Shown here: positions 55,949 to 64,000 of the stretch, one piece after another
Layout of the letters: the number at the start of each line of letters is the position of its first letter
Position numbering within the stretch: position 1 is the first letter of the stretch
Assembly: GCA_947495075.1 (NCBI GenBank)
Contig: CANLXH010000001.1
Location: forward strand, 1-64,000
From: an uncultured Croceitalea sp.
GTDB lineage: Bacteria > Bacteroidota > Bacteroidia > Flavobacteriales > Flavobacteriaceae
Direction: 5' to 3'
DNA length: 64,000 nt
Notes under the pieces: model-generated
Databases searched by the model: none
What the model was told of the DNA's origin: nothing
What the model saw: the letters and a program-made list of their open reading frames with translations, nothing else
Translations under genes and position numbers: made by a program

Positions 55949-56515
55949 TTAAAACCAATTTTGATTCATACATCCCATAAGTGCAGTTCGTGCTCTATGG
56001 ATCATCACCCAAAGATTTGACGGATTTATGCCTAGTTCATTACAAATATCTTCTGTGCTGATGCCTTGGATGGTTTTCATTGTAAAAACCAGTGATTGCT
56101 TTTTTGGTAATTTCGCAAGACAATCTTGGATTGCTAATCCCAATTCTTCATTTTCCAGTGTCTGGTCGCCTCCTTTACTAAAAGGGTCAGCAACACGTTC
56201 CTCTAACCAATCACCCTCATTTTCGTCGTCAGAATTCACATAACTCATACGAACTTCAGCTTTACCTTTTTTAGAGTTTATTTTTCTATAATGGTCAATT
56301 ACTTTTCTTTTAAGAATTGCAATAAGCCATGTGCGTTCAGCAGCATCGCCTTTATAGTTCTTTGCAGATTTTAAACCAGCAAAAAAAGTCTCTTGTACAA
56401 GGTCTTTTGCTATTTCGGCATCACTAACTCTTACTACTGCATAATTAAAAAGATAATCTGCATATTGGTCTACCCAAGTTTCCGGATGAAGTTCGTGTTT
56501 TGGCATATTTTTCAT
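55949..56515 (-). CDS. RNA polymerase sigma factor, ECF type
   Basis: A 188-residue sigma-70 family factor. Region 2 is seen in YLFNYAVVRVSDAEIAKDLVQETFFAGLKS with WLIAILKRKVIDHYRK; region 4 is in LPKKQSLVFTMKTIQGISTEDICNELG with NLWVMIHRARTAL. The linker is acidic (SDDENEGDWLEER). A possible -7 box (TACATTTG on the minus strand, 56524-56531) lies just before the ATG, which would leave only a few leader bases, or 13 if the ATG at 56506 is used. It is followed by the zinc-finger anti-sigma gene. The regulon is unknown. Confidence 0.9.
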   Translation of the reverse strand: MKNMPKHELHPETWVDQYADYLFNYAVVRVSDAEIAKDLVQETFFAGLKSAKNYKGDAAERTWLIAILKRKVIDHYRKINSKKGKAEVRMSYVNSDDENEGDWLEERVADPFSKGGDQTLENEELGLAIQDCLAKLPKKQSLVFTMKTIQGISTEDICNELGINPSNLWVMIHRARTALMGCMNQNWF

Positions 56516-56630
56516 TGGAGTTTCAAATGTAATTGATTTTAATCAATGATTTTGGCAAATGACTTTGAAACAAATCACAGAAAGTTCACAGCCTTTAATT
56601 TTTGGGGAAGTGTTAACAAATCTTCTTACA

Positions 56631-58655
56631 TTAAGCGCTTAATAAACCTGCTCTTTCCAATAAAGCTTCAATTTTAGGTTCTGAACCTCTAAAACGTTTG
56701 TATAAAACCATTGGGTTTTCTGTTCCACCTTTAGACAGAACATTTTCTTTGAATTTTATAGCGATATTTTTATTAAAAATACCATGTTCTTTAAAGTAGG
56801 CAAATGCATCAGCATCTAATACTTCAGCCCATTTGTAACTGTAATAGCCTGAAGAATAACCGCCTTGAAAAATGTGTGCAAAAGCAGTACTCATACAAGT
56901 TTCTGGAGTATCTGGGTATAGTTGCGTTCCAGAAAAAGCTTTTGTTTCAAAATCTTTTACATCTGTAATTTTTGAAGGGTCCTTACCGTGCCATTCCATA
57001 TCTAATTTTCCAAAACTAATTTGGCGTAATGTGGCCATGCCCTCTTGGAAAGTAGCTGATGCTTTTATTTTTTTTACTAATTCCATTGGTATTAATTCGC
57101 CAGATTTATAATGCGTAGCAAAAAGCTCGAGTGCTTCTTTTTCATAACACCAATTTTCTAAAATTTGACTAGGTAATTCTACAAAATCCCAATATACTGA
57201 TGTTCCAGAAAGGCTTGGGTAAGTAGTATTAGCAAGCATCCCATGTAACCCATGGCCAAACTCATGAAAGAGTGTCGTAACTTCATTAAAGGTTAATAAA
57301 GAGGGTTTAGTTTTGGTTGAAGGTGTAAAATTGCAAACATTAGAAATATGTGGCCTATTATCTTCTCCATTTTTTCTAAACTGAGATTTAAATGAGGTCA
57401 TCCATGCGCCACCTCTTTTTCCTGACCTTGGATGAAAATCTGCATAAAATAATGATATAAAGTTTTTATGTTCATCATAAACCTCAAAAGTCTTTACGTC
57501 TTCATGATATTTTTCTATATCAAAAACCTCTTTAAAGTTTAAGCCAAAGAGTTTTTCGGCTACTTTAAACACACCAGCTATTACATTTTCTAGCTTAAAA
57601 TAAGGTTTTAATTTTTCGTCATCTAAGTCAAAAAGCTTTTGCTTAAGCTTTTCGGAGTAATAAGAATTGTCCCATTTTTCTAAAGAATCTATCCCATCTA
57701 AGTCTTTAGCAAACTGTTCAAGTTCGTTAAATTCTTTTTGAGCTGCTGGTTTGGCTTTAGAAAGTAATTCGTCTAAAAAAGAAGTGACTTTTTCAGGAGT
57801 TTCTGCCATGCGCTCTTCTAGTACAAAATGGGCATGTGTTTTATATCCTAATAAATTAGCACGCTCATGTCTTAGATTAACAATTTGGAGTACATTTTCT
57901 TGATTATCTAGCTCATCATTTTTAAATGCTTTACTGCCAAAAGCTGTAGAAAGCTCCTTTCGAAGCTCTCTGTTTTTAGCATACTTCATAAAAGGAATAT
58001 AACTAGGATAATCTAAGGTAATTAACCACCCATTTTTTTCCTTAGACTTTGCAAGTTGAGCTGCAGCTTCTTTTGCTCCATCTGGTAGTCCATCTAAATC
58101 GGATTCTTTGGTCAAATGCATTTGATAAGCATTGGTTTCTGCCAATATATTTTCTCCGAACTTTAGTTTTAATTTTGAAAGTTGAGCATCTATCTCACGG
58201 AGTCGTTTCTTTTTATCCTCAGATAGGTTAGCACCATTGCGGCTAAAACTTTTATAACGTTTGTCTAATAGCGTTTGCTCTTCCATAGTTAAATCTAAAG
58301 AATTACGCTGCTCATAAACTACTTTTACTTTTTGGAATAAATCCTTATTTAAAGTAATATCATTACCAAATTCAGATAATAAAGGAGAAATTTCTTGGGC
58401 TATTTTTTGAATTTCTTCGTTGGTTTCTGCAGAGTTTAGATTAAAAAATATGTTTGAAACCCTATCCAATTGATAACCAGAATAATCAAGTGCTGCAATG
58501 GTATTTTGAAAAGATGGCGGCTCGTTATTTTTAACGATTGAGTCTATTTCTTTTCGAGCTTGTTCAATTGCAGCTAAAAATGCAGGTTTAAAATGCTTGT
58601 TTTTTATTTTAGAGAAAGGTGCTTGGTCAAAAGATATAAGAAGTGGGTTTTGCAT
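56631..58655 (-). CDS. M3 family oligopeptidase (peptidyl-dipeptidase/oligopeptidase A type)
   Basis: Cytoplasmic zinc peptidase of 674 residues that trims short peptides. FHEFGHGLHGML near residue 464 carries the HExxH-type zinc site and catalytic Glu; the downstream helix supplies the third ligand (SQILENWCYE). No signal peptide is visible. The N-terminal helical part and length match oligopeptidase A and Dcp. It lies 18 bases behind a small lipoprotein gene in the same leftward series as purK and purE. Confidence 0.93.
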   Translation of the reverse strand: MQNPLLISFDQAPFSKIKNKHFKPAFLAAIEQARKEIDSIVKNNEPPSFQNTIAALDYSGYQLDRVSNIFFNLNSAETNEEIQKIAQEISPLLSEFGNDITLNKDLFQKVKVVYEQRNSLDLTMEEQTLLDKRYKSFSRNGANLSEDKKKRLREIDAQLSKLKLKFGENILAETNAYQMHLTKESDLDGLPDGAKEAAAQLAKSKEKNGWLITLDYPSYIPFMKYAKNRELRKELSTAFGSKAFKNDELDNQENVLQIVNLRHERANLLGYKTHAHFVLEERMAETPEKVTSFLDELLSKAKPAAQKEFNELEQFAKDLDGIDSLEKWDNSYYSEKLKQKLFDLDDEKLKPYFKLENVIAGVFKVAEKLFGLNFKEVFDIEKYHEDVKTFEVYDEHKNFISLFYADFHPRSGKRGGAWMTSFKSQFRKNGEDNRPHISNVCNFTPSTKTKPSLLTFNEVTTLFHEFGHGLHGMLANTTYPSLSGTSVYWDFVELPSQILENWCYEKEALELFATHYKSGELIPMELVKKIKASATFQEGMATLRQISFGKLDMEWHGKDPSKITDVKDFETKAFSGTQLYPDTPETCMSTAFAHIFQGGYSSGYYSYKWAEVLDADAFAYFKEHGIFNKNIAIKFKENVLSKGGTENPMVLYKRFRGSEPKIEALLERAGLLSA

Positions 58656-58673
58656 GTTAAGGTTCGCGTTAAT

Positions 58674-59069
58674 TTAGTTACTGTTAAGTAGTTCTTTCAT
58701 GGTGAAGGCATCTCTTTCCAAGAATTTGGTGCCATCAAAATAGATATACCGCCATTTTAATTCGGTTGTATCCATGTTAATCTCCCAGTGGTTATTATCT
58801 CCAATTAGTTTTATCTTTCTTTTTTGACTATTAAGTTGTTCAATGTTAAAACTATTTACTAGCATCATTAATTCACTATGGCGCCACATAACGTCATCTA
58901 TAACAACATAGAAATCCTCTTCACCCCATTTTTCCTCTAATTCTTTCATGGCGATACTATCTGGAAAAATGCTAATCATGGTGGGTTCGGTAAGTTTTAT
59001 TTCTTCAACTTGGTGGTTAGACTGGCACGAAAACAATAGTACTATTGATAAAAACATGATTTTTTTCAT
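58674..59069 (-). CDS. Hypothetical lipoprotein
   Basis: A 131-residue protein. MKKIMFLSIVLLFSC gives a lipoprotein signal with Cys15. The rest is acidic, with aromatic-rich beta-like segments (FYVVIDDVMWRHSEL, WRYIYFDGTKFLE). I do not recognise the family. It begins 2 bases behind the purE stop and is followed after 18 bases by the M3 peptidase gene, so it is part of that operon. Confidence 0.7.
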   Translation of the reverse strand: MKKIMFLSIVLLFSCQSNHQVEEIKLTEPTMISIFPDSIAMKELEEKWGEEDFYVVIDDVMWRHSELMMLVNSFNIEQLNSQKRKIKLIGDNNHWEINMDTTELKWRYIYFDGTKFLERDAFTMKELLNSN

Positions 59070-59071
59070 GC

Positions 59072-59557
59072 TTATTTATTTAAAGATTTTGCACCATCAA
59101 TTACTTTCTGTTTTAGACCTTCTTTATATAAAATAACTTTATCTAGTACACACTTATCTGAAGCTCCTAGTATTTGCGCTGCAAGAATCCCAGCATTTTT
59201 AGCTCCGTTTAGTGCAACGGTTGCTACAGGAACTCCACCGGGCATTTGTAGAATGGAAAGTACTGAATCCCAACCATCAATTGAGTTGGAACTTTTTACA
59301 GGAACACCGATAACCGGTAACGGAGACATACTTGCAACCATACCAGGTAAATGCGCAGCACCTCCTGCTCCAGCGATAATTACTGCATATCCATTTGTAT
59401 GGGCATTTTTGCTAAAATTAAATAGTTTTTCTGGGGTTCTGTGCGCAGAAACGACATCGACATCTACTTCTATATCAAATCCTTTTAAAACATCAATGGC
59501 ATCTTGCATGACCGGAAGGTCACTGGTACTGCCCATTACTACGGCTACTTTGCTCAT
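59072..59557 (-). CDS. purE: N5-carboxyaminoimidazole ribonucleotide mutase, PurE
   Basis: Purine synthesis enzyme that rearranges N5-CAIR, the PurK product, to CAIR. It has 161 residues. VMGSTSDLPVM and VVSAHRTPEKL bind the substrate phosphate and carry the active-site Ser, Asp and His. GAGGAAHLPGMVAS follows. Normally it lies next to purK; here the RhuM-Fic gene sits between, ending 6 bases upstream. Confidence 0.97.
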   Translation of the reverse strand: MSKVAVVMGSTSDLPVMQDAIDVLKGFDIEVDVDVVSAHRTPEKLFNFSKNAHTNGYAVIIAGAGGAAHLPGMVASMSPLPVIGVPVKSSNSIDGWDSVLSILQMPGGVPVATVALNGAKNAGILAAQILGASDKCVLDKVILYKEGLKQKVIDGAKSLNK

Positions 59558-59563
59558 TTGGTT

Positions 59564-60529
59564 CTAGTTTTTATTTCTATTTAGGATACTAACAACTAAT
59601 TTTTTAACGATTTGCATTTCTTCTGCTTTGCTCGCAGCAATAAATAAGGTTAAACTGGCAAGAGCTTCATTACTTATTATTGCTTTTCCTTCTTTATTGT
59701 TTAGTAAGTTATTGTATTCGAGGAACATTAAAAAACATGCAGCAGCAATTCTTTTATTACCATCTGTAAAGGCATGATTTTTAACAATCAGATATAACAG
59801 TGTAGCCGCTTTTTCTTCTAAGCTGGGGTAAAAATCTTTTTCTCCAAAGCCTTTAGAAATTTGGGCAACGGCACTTTTAAAACTACCATCTTTTTCAAAA
59901 CCGAAAACTGTAGAATCAAACCCTGTCTTCATTTGCGAGATTAATGCCTGATATTCTTTCTCTTTTGGATAAACAGCATCTCTTTTGGTAAGTCCTTTAG
60001 TGTCTAAATTCTCATGGTCGTAATCATCTAATAAAGAGAGTCCTTTTGAGAATTGTTTTAGATATTCAAAACCTTTCTCTTTGGCTTTATATTCAATAGC
60101 CCTACTTACTATTTGAATACCGGAGCGTAAGAACTTAATTTCACTATCTTTTTCTTCGAGCCGTTTTTTATTTATGGTATATCCTTTAATTAGATGGTCT
60201 TTCAAAACTTTATTTGCCCATACCCTAAATTGGGTCCCTCTTTTTGAACGTACTCTATATCCTAATGAAATTATTACATCTAGATTAAAAAAATTAACTG
60301 GTTTATCTGAATGACTAATGTGCATTTTTTGCACATTGCTTTTTATATCCAGTTCTTTTTCTTTGAAGATGTTATTTATATGTTTGGTTATAACTGATCT
60401 TTCTCGTTGAAATAAATCTGATAATTGAGCTTGGTTAAGCCATACAGTATCCTTTTGAATATTAACCTCTATATCAATTTTCCCATCTCGGGTTTTAAAA
60501 ACAACAATATTTGATTCTTTATTCTCGAT
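59564..60529 (-). CDS. RhuM/Fic-Doc fusion family protein without a standard start codon
   Basis: Predicted 321-residue two-domain protein. The N-terminal RhuM (virulence RhuM) domain runs to about residue 120, with VWLNQAQLSDLFQRERSVITKH, a helix-turn-helix-like segment, and LGYRVRSKRGTQFRVWA. A C-terminal Fic/Doc domain has HAFTDGNKRIAAACF with His252. Fic/Doc proteins modify target proteins with AMP or phosphate; DGNKR resembles Doc. The first 65 codons (60529-60335) are open and family-like but contain no ATG, GTG or TTG. The codon where relatives have Met reads ATC, directly after the purK TAG and in the same frame. A GTG at 60334 would give a 256-residue protein lacking much of the RhuM domain. 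It may start at ATC, arise by readthrough of the purK stop, or be damaged. It is an insertion between purK and purE. Confidence 0.8.
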   Translation of the reverse strand: MENKESNIVVFKTRDGKIDIEVNIQKDTVWLNQAQLSDLFQRERSVITKHINNIFKEKELDIKSNVQKMHISHSDKPVNFFNLDVIISLGYRVRSKRGTQFRVWANKVLKDHLIKGYTINKKRLEEKDSEIKFLRSGIQIVSRAIEYKAKEKGFEYLKQFSKGLSLLDDYDHENLDTKGLTKRDAVYPKEKEYQALISQMKTGFDSTVFGFEKDGSFKSAVAQISKGFGEKDFYPSLEEKAATLLYLIVKNHAFTDGNKRIAAACFLMFLEYNNLLNNKEGKAIISNEALASLTLFIAASKAEEMQIVKKLVVSILNRNKN

Positions 60530-61684
60530 CTACCTGCTTATTACTTTAATTTTTTCTTTTACTTCCTGTGCAACTTCCCTTGCCCTAATCATATCTTCAT
60601 CTACAATAGTTACATGACCCATTTTACGAAATGGGCGTGTTTGTTTTTTTCCATAAATATGGGGCGTTACCCCATCTAGTTGCAATACTTCTTCCATGTT
60701 CTCATAAACCACATCTCCTGTATGATTTTCGGCACCAACCAAGTTTACCATAATACCCGCAACTTTACTATCTGTATTCCCTAAAGGAAGCCCTAAAATA
60801 GCCCTTATATGCTGCTCAAATTGGTTGGTGTAACTCGCCTCAATACTGTAATGCCCACTGTTGTGAGGTCTTGGAGCAACTTCATTCACCAATATGTCAT
60901 CTTCTTGAGTTTGGAACAGTTCTACCGCCAATAAGCCTACATGTTCAATAGCATTAGAAACTTTTAGTGCCACTTCTTGTGCTTTTTTTGCTACTTTCTC
61001 ATCAATTCGTGCAGGGCAGATTACATATTCCACTTGGTTAGCTTCAGGATGGAACTCCATTTCCACTACAGGATAGGTTTTAATTTCTCCTTTAGCACTT
61101 CGCGCCACAATAACGGCCAATTCATTTTTAAAGTTTACCATTTCCTCTGCAATGCATTCTACATTTGGTAATCCTTCTAAATCTGAAAGTTTGCGAACAA
61201 CTTTTACACCTTGGCCATCATAACCAAATTGAGCACTTTTCCAAATAAAAGGAAATTCTAAGCCCCCGTTTGCAATACTATCTTTAATCTCGGAAGTATA
61301 GGCGAATCTTGTGAAAGGTGAGGTAGGAATACCATTATCAGTATAAAATAACTTCTGGGTTGCTTTATTTTGGATAATTCGTAAAGCACTAGGCTGTGGA
61401 TAAACTTTTACACCTTCGTTTTCCAATTTCTCAAGTGCATCGGTATTTACATTTTCAATTTCAATAGTGAGGGCATCTACATCTTTTCCAAAATTGTAAA
61501 CAGTATCAAAATCTAATAGACTTCCTAGAACAAACTCGTCGCAAGCAATCTTGCAAGGTGCTTGTTCTGATGCATCCATGACCTTTGTCTGGATGTCCCA
61601 TTTTCGGGTTTCGTACAATAGCATTTTACCCAGCTGTCCTCCGCCAAGAATACCGAGTTTAAAATCCGAAGAAAAATAGTGCAT
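60530..61684 (-). CDS. purK: N5-carboxyaminoimidazole ribonucleotide synthase, PurK
   Basis: ATP-grasp enzyme of purine synthesis that carboxylates AIR with bicarbonate. It has 384 residues from the ATG at 61684 (MHYFSSDFKLGILGGGQLGKM). The longer frame to 61729 lies across a -7 box at 61708-61715 and is rejected. GILGGGQLG and the ATP-grasp residues in FPFIWKSAQFGYDGQGV, with VNEVAPRPHNSGHYSIEA, are standard. Its TAG stop is followed without any gap and in frame by the open RhuM-Fic sequence. It is divergent from hpt-adk. Confidence 0.96.
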   Translation of the reverse strand: MHYFSSDFKLGILGGGQLGKMLLYETRKWDIQTKVMDASEQAPCKIACDEFVLGSLLDFDTVYNFGKDVDALTIEIENVNTDALEKLENEGVKVYPQPSALRIIQNKATQKLFYTDNGIPTSPFTRFAYTSEIKDSIANGGLEFPFIWKSAQFGYDGQGVKVVRKLSDLEGLPNVECIAEEMVNFKNELAVIVARSAKGEIKTYPVVEMEFHPEANQVEYVICPARIDEKVAKKAQEVALKVSNAIEHVGLLAVELFQTQEDDILVNEVAPRPHNSGHYSIEASYTNQFEQHIRAILGLPLGNTDSKVAGIMVNLVGAENHTGDVVYENMEEVLQLDGVTPHIYGKKQTRPFRKMGHVTIVDEDMIRAREVAQEVKEKIKVISR

Positions 61685-61707
61685 GTTACTTGAACTTGGA
61701 ATATGAA

Positions 61708-61715
61708 CAAAAATA
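61708..61715 (-). promoter_or_regulatory. Putative -7 box of the purK operon
   Basis: Reads TATTTTTG on the minus strand, matching TAnnTTTG. It gives a leader of about 19 bases to the ATG at 61684. Confidence 0.4.
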
Positions 61716-61770
61716 CATCGAATTCCCAAAAGGGTGAAGGTTTACCGCAAAAAGCACATCTAAAAAATGC

Positions 61771-61778
61771 TATCTTTG
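61771..61778 (+). promoter_or_regulatory. Putative -7 box of hpt-adk and obg
   Basis: TATCTTTG matches TAnnTTTG; the TTG start lies 28 bases behind it. No strong -33 element is seen. Confidence 0.4.
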
Positions 61779-61806
61779 CCAATTGTTAAAATAAAGAAGA
61801 ACACTT

Positions 61807-62913
61807 TTGATTAAGCTACACGACAAGCTATTTAAACCCTATCTAAGCGAAGCAGAAATTTTATCAGCTGTACAGAAAATGGCAGATGAAATAGCTCGTG
61901 ATTATAAAGACGAAATTCCAATTTTTGTTGGCGTACTAAATGGCTCGTTTATGTTTGTAGCTGATTTTTTAAAAGCCTATCAGTATCCTTGCGAGGTATC
62001 TTTTGTTAAGTTAAGTTCTTACCAAGGGCTTACTTCTACTGGTATTGTAGAGACTTTGCTTGATGTTTCGGAAGATATTAAGGGAAGAAGTGTAATTATT
62101 TTAGAAGATATTATAGATACTGGGCGCACATTACAGCAGCTAGTGCATTTGTTTTCTAATACCAATGTAAAAGAGTTTAAAATTGCCTCGTTATTTTACA
62201 AGTCTGAAATCTATAATGGTGAGTATGTGATTGATTATGTTGGATTAGATATACCCAACAGATTTATTGTTGGTTATGGCTTAGATTATAATGAGTTGGG
62301 AAGAAATTTGAGAGAAGTTTATCAACTAAACCAAACAAATATGATTAACCTAGTGCTTTTTGGAAAGCCTGGTGCAGGTAAAGGAACTCAGGCTGGGTTC
62401 TTGAAGGAAAAATACAATCTAAAACACATTTCTACAGGTGATGTTTTTAGATATAACATGAAGAATGATACAGAGCTTGGCAAGTTGGCAAAATCCTATA
62501 TAGATAGAGGTGATTTAGTTCCAGATGAAGTTACCATAAAGATGTTACAAGACGAAGTTGAGAAGAATGCCGATGCTGCTGGATTTATTTTTGATGGTTT
62601 CCCTAGAACGGCAGCACAGGCGGAGGCCTTGGATAATTTCTTAGAATCTAAAGATATGCAGGTTGATGCTACTATAGCGTTAGAGGCAGATGATGATATT
62701 TTGGTTGCTCGTTTGTTAGAAAGAGGAAAAGAAAGCGGTCGCAGTGATGACCAAGACGAAACTAAAATCCGAAATCGTTTTGAAGAGTACAATCAGAAAA
62801 CGGCTCCTTTAAAAGAGTATTATTCCAATCAAGATAAGTTTTATACTGTAAATGGAATTGGAGATATTACCGAGATTACTGGACGTTTAGCTGCGGTAAT
62901 AGATTCACTCTAG
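61807..62913 (+). CDS. Hypoxanthine phosphoribosyltransferase-adenylate kinase fusion
   Basis: A single 368-residue frame carries two enzymes. Residues 1-175 are a purine phosphoribosyltransferase, with the PRPP loop VIILEDIIDTGRTLQQL and the substrate strand VGLDIPNRFIVGYG. Residues 179-368 are a complete adenylate kinase, with the P-loop LFGKPGAGKGTQ, ISTGDVFR and FDGFPRTAAQAEAL; its lid is of the short type. An internal ATG at 62341 could also give free Adk. The start is TTG at 61807. Such fusions are found in some Flavobacteriaceae. Purine salvage and AMP phosphorylation are linked functions. obg follows after 16 bases. Confidence 0.93.
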   Translation: MIKLHDKLFKPYLSEAEILSAVQKMADEIARDYKDEIPIFVGVLNGSFMFVADFLKAYQYPCEVSFVKLSSYQGLTSTGIVETLLDVSEDIKGRSVIILEDIIDTGRTLQQLVHLFSNTNVKEFKIASLFYKSEIYNGEYVIDYVGLDIPNRFIVGYGLDYNELGRNLREVYQLNQTNMINLVLFGKPGAGKGTQAGFLKEKYNLKHISTGDVFRYNMKNDTELGKLAKSYIDRGDLVPDEVTIKMLQDEVEKNADAAGFIFDGFPRTAAQAEALDNFLESKDMQVDATIALEADDDILVARLLERGKESGRSDDQDETKIRNRFEEYNQKTAPLKEYYSNQDKFYTVNGIGDITEITGRLAAVIDSL

Positions 62914-62929
62914 CTATTAAATTTCTAAA

Positions 62930-63928
62930 ATGACTGAAGGCAATTTTGTTGACTATGTAAAGGCGTTTGTTACTTCAGGTAATGGAGGTAAGGGTTCTGT
63001 ACATTTACACCGGGAGAAATATATCACAAAAGGCGGTCCAGATGGCGGAGATGGTGGTCGTGGAGGGCATATTATAATTAGAGGTAACAGTAACCTATGG
63101 ACTTTAGTTACCTACAAATTCAAAAAACATTTTAAGGCAGGTCATGGAGAACATGGTAGTAAGAATCGAAGCACTGGAGCTGATGGGCAGGACATTTATA
63201 TGGATGTTCCGTTAGGTACTGTCGTCAAAGATGCGGAGACTAATGATATTATTTTTGAGATTACCGAAAACGGTGAAGAAAAGATAGTTGCAGAAGGTGG
63301 TATGGGAGGTCGTGGAAATTGGCATTTTAAGACTTCTACGAATCAAACCCCACGATATGCACAACCTGGAATTCCAGGACAAGAGCGCGGTATTATTTTA
63401 GAATTAAAAGTGCTAGCGGACGTTGGTTTAGTGGGTTTCCCAAATGCGGGAAAATCAACTTTGTTATCTGTAATTACTTCGGCGAAACCAAAAATAGCAG
63501 ATTACGAATTCACTACACTAAAACCCAATCTCGGAATTGTAGAATATCGCGATTTTCAAAGTTTTGTGATGGCGGACATTCCTGGTATCATAGAGGGAGC
63601 GGCAGAAGGCAAGGGTTTAGGACATTATTTTTTACGTCATATCGAACGCAACGCGACCTTATTGTTCTTAATTCCTGCTGATAGCAATGATATTACCAAA
63701 GAATATGAAATCCTCTTGGATGAACTTAGAAGATATAATCCAGAACTTATAGATAAACAGCGTATTATAGCTATCTCAAAAAGCGATATGTTGGATGACG
63801 AACTTATGGGGGAAATGAAGACCATTTTAGACAAAGAACTAAATGTTCCTTATATGTTTATCTCATCAGTAGCTCAAAAAGGAATACAAGAGCTTAAGGA
63901 TATGCTTTGGAAGTTATTGAACGAATAG
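62930..63928 (+). CDS. obgE: GTPase ObgE/CgtA
   Basis: Essential GTPase that binds the large ribosomal subunit and takes part in ribosome assembly and stress responses. It has 332 residues. The Gly-rich Obg domain covers about residues 1-158 ([27 protein letters not shown]). The G domain follows: [11 protein letters not shown] (G1), TTLKPNLG (G2), DIPGIIEGA (G3) and ISKSD (G4, replacing NKxD). The C-terminal OCT domain of some Obg proteins is absent. Cotranscribed with hpt-adk. Confidence 0.96.
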   Translation: MTEGNFVDYVKAFVTSGNGGKGSVHLHREKYITKGGPDGGDGGRGGHIIIRGNSNLWTLVTYKFKKHFKAGHGEHGSKNRSTGADGQDIYMDVPLGTVVKDAETNDIIFEITENGEEKIVAEGGMGGRGNWHFKTSTNQTPRYAQPGIPGQERGIILELKVLADVGLVGFPNAGKSTLLSVITSAKPKIADYEFTTLKPNLGIVEYRDFQSFVMADIPGIIEGAAEGKGLGHYFLRHIERNATLLFLIPADSNDITKEYEILLDELRRYNPELIDKQRIIAISKSDMLDDELMGEMKTILDKELNVPYMFISSVAQKGIQELKDMLWKLLNE

Positions 63929-64000
63929 TTCTCCGTTTTCTATAAGCCAATCTAATTAATTTGTAATTTTAAGTAGTTGCTACCCCTATGAGGAATCTAC

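Overview
The window looks like a chromosomal segment of a marine, gliding-type member of the Flavobacteriaceae (Bacteroidota). Evidence: low G+C; genes for type IX secretion and gliding (PorV, GldJ, PorP/SprF, a giant type B-sorted adhesin); Bacteroidota-style promoter boxes (TAnnTTTG on either strand) a short distance upstream of many starts; an isolated formylglycine sulfatase lipoprotein; a fused hpt-adk; and a GcvP in one chain. The genus cannot be settled from sequence alone. Maribacter, Zobellia and Arenibacter relatives would fit.

Layout. 1-9.3 kb: sulfatase lipoprotein, then leftward gltB-gltD (glutamate synthase) and an acyl-CoA dehydrogenase. 9.5-14.1 kb: rightward nhaD, exbB, exbD, a TonB/TolA-like protein and folC, the last four tightly packed. 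14.2-27.5 kb: tRNA-Val(UAC), then a 3254-residue adhesin made mostly of thrombospondin type 3 repeats, with its PorP/SprF partner and an OmpA/PD40 protein. 27.5-31.4 kb: a small unknown ORF, a decayed tRNA-like fragment with a terminator, then a GMC oxidoreductase, a Tat-lipoprotein small subunit and a TIM-barrel lipoprotein. 31.5-37 kb: queD, tRNA-Val(GAC), DCC thiol oxidoreductase, murF, gldJ and divergent porV. 37-45 kb: cdd, pdhA, pdhC, M28 peptidase, SDR, SprT-like protease, mannose-1-phosphate guanylyltransferase and a DUF389 protein. 45-51.8 kb: Mla-type ABC transporter, PafA-like phosphatase, DUF2200, a glycosyltransferase and a methyltransferase each next to a palindromic repeat, and a KASIII enzyme. 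51.9-59 kb: gcvP, a UbiA-like membrane protein, ECF sigma/anti-sigma, M3 peptidase and a small lipoprotein. 59-63.9 kb: purE, an RhuM-Fic/Doc gene, purK, divergent hpt-adk and obg.

How the genes work together. The surface-export theme recurs. PorV and GldJ are core T9SS/gliding parts, the giant adhesin is a predicted T9SS cargo, and its two downstream genes are the kind that accompany such cargo. ExbB/ExbD/TonB supply energy to outer-membrane uptake. The GMC oxidoreductase, its small subunit and the TIM-barrel protein resemble periplasmic glycoside 3-oxidation modules.

The most unusual item is the RhuM-Fic gene lodged between purK and purE. Its conserved N-terminal 65 codons are intact and start exactly after the purK TAG stop in the same frame, but contain no ATG, GTG or TTG; the expected start position reads ATC. 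Other notable items are a recent ~1,005-bp tandem amplification inside the adhesin, a perfect 34-bp palindrome nested in a wider inverted repeat between gcvP and the KASIII gene, a pair of REP-like palindromes flanking a methyltransferase, and the absence of porU between gldJ and porV. I see no CRISPR array, transposase, integrase or rRNA gene.
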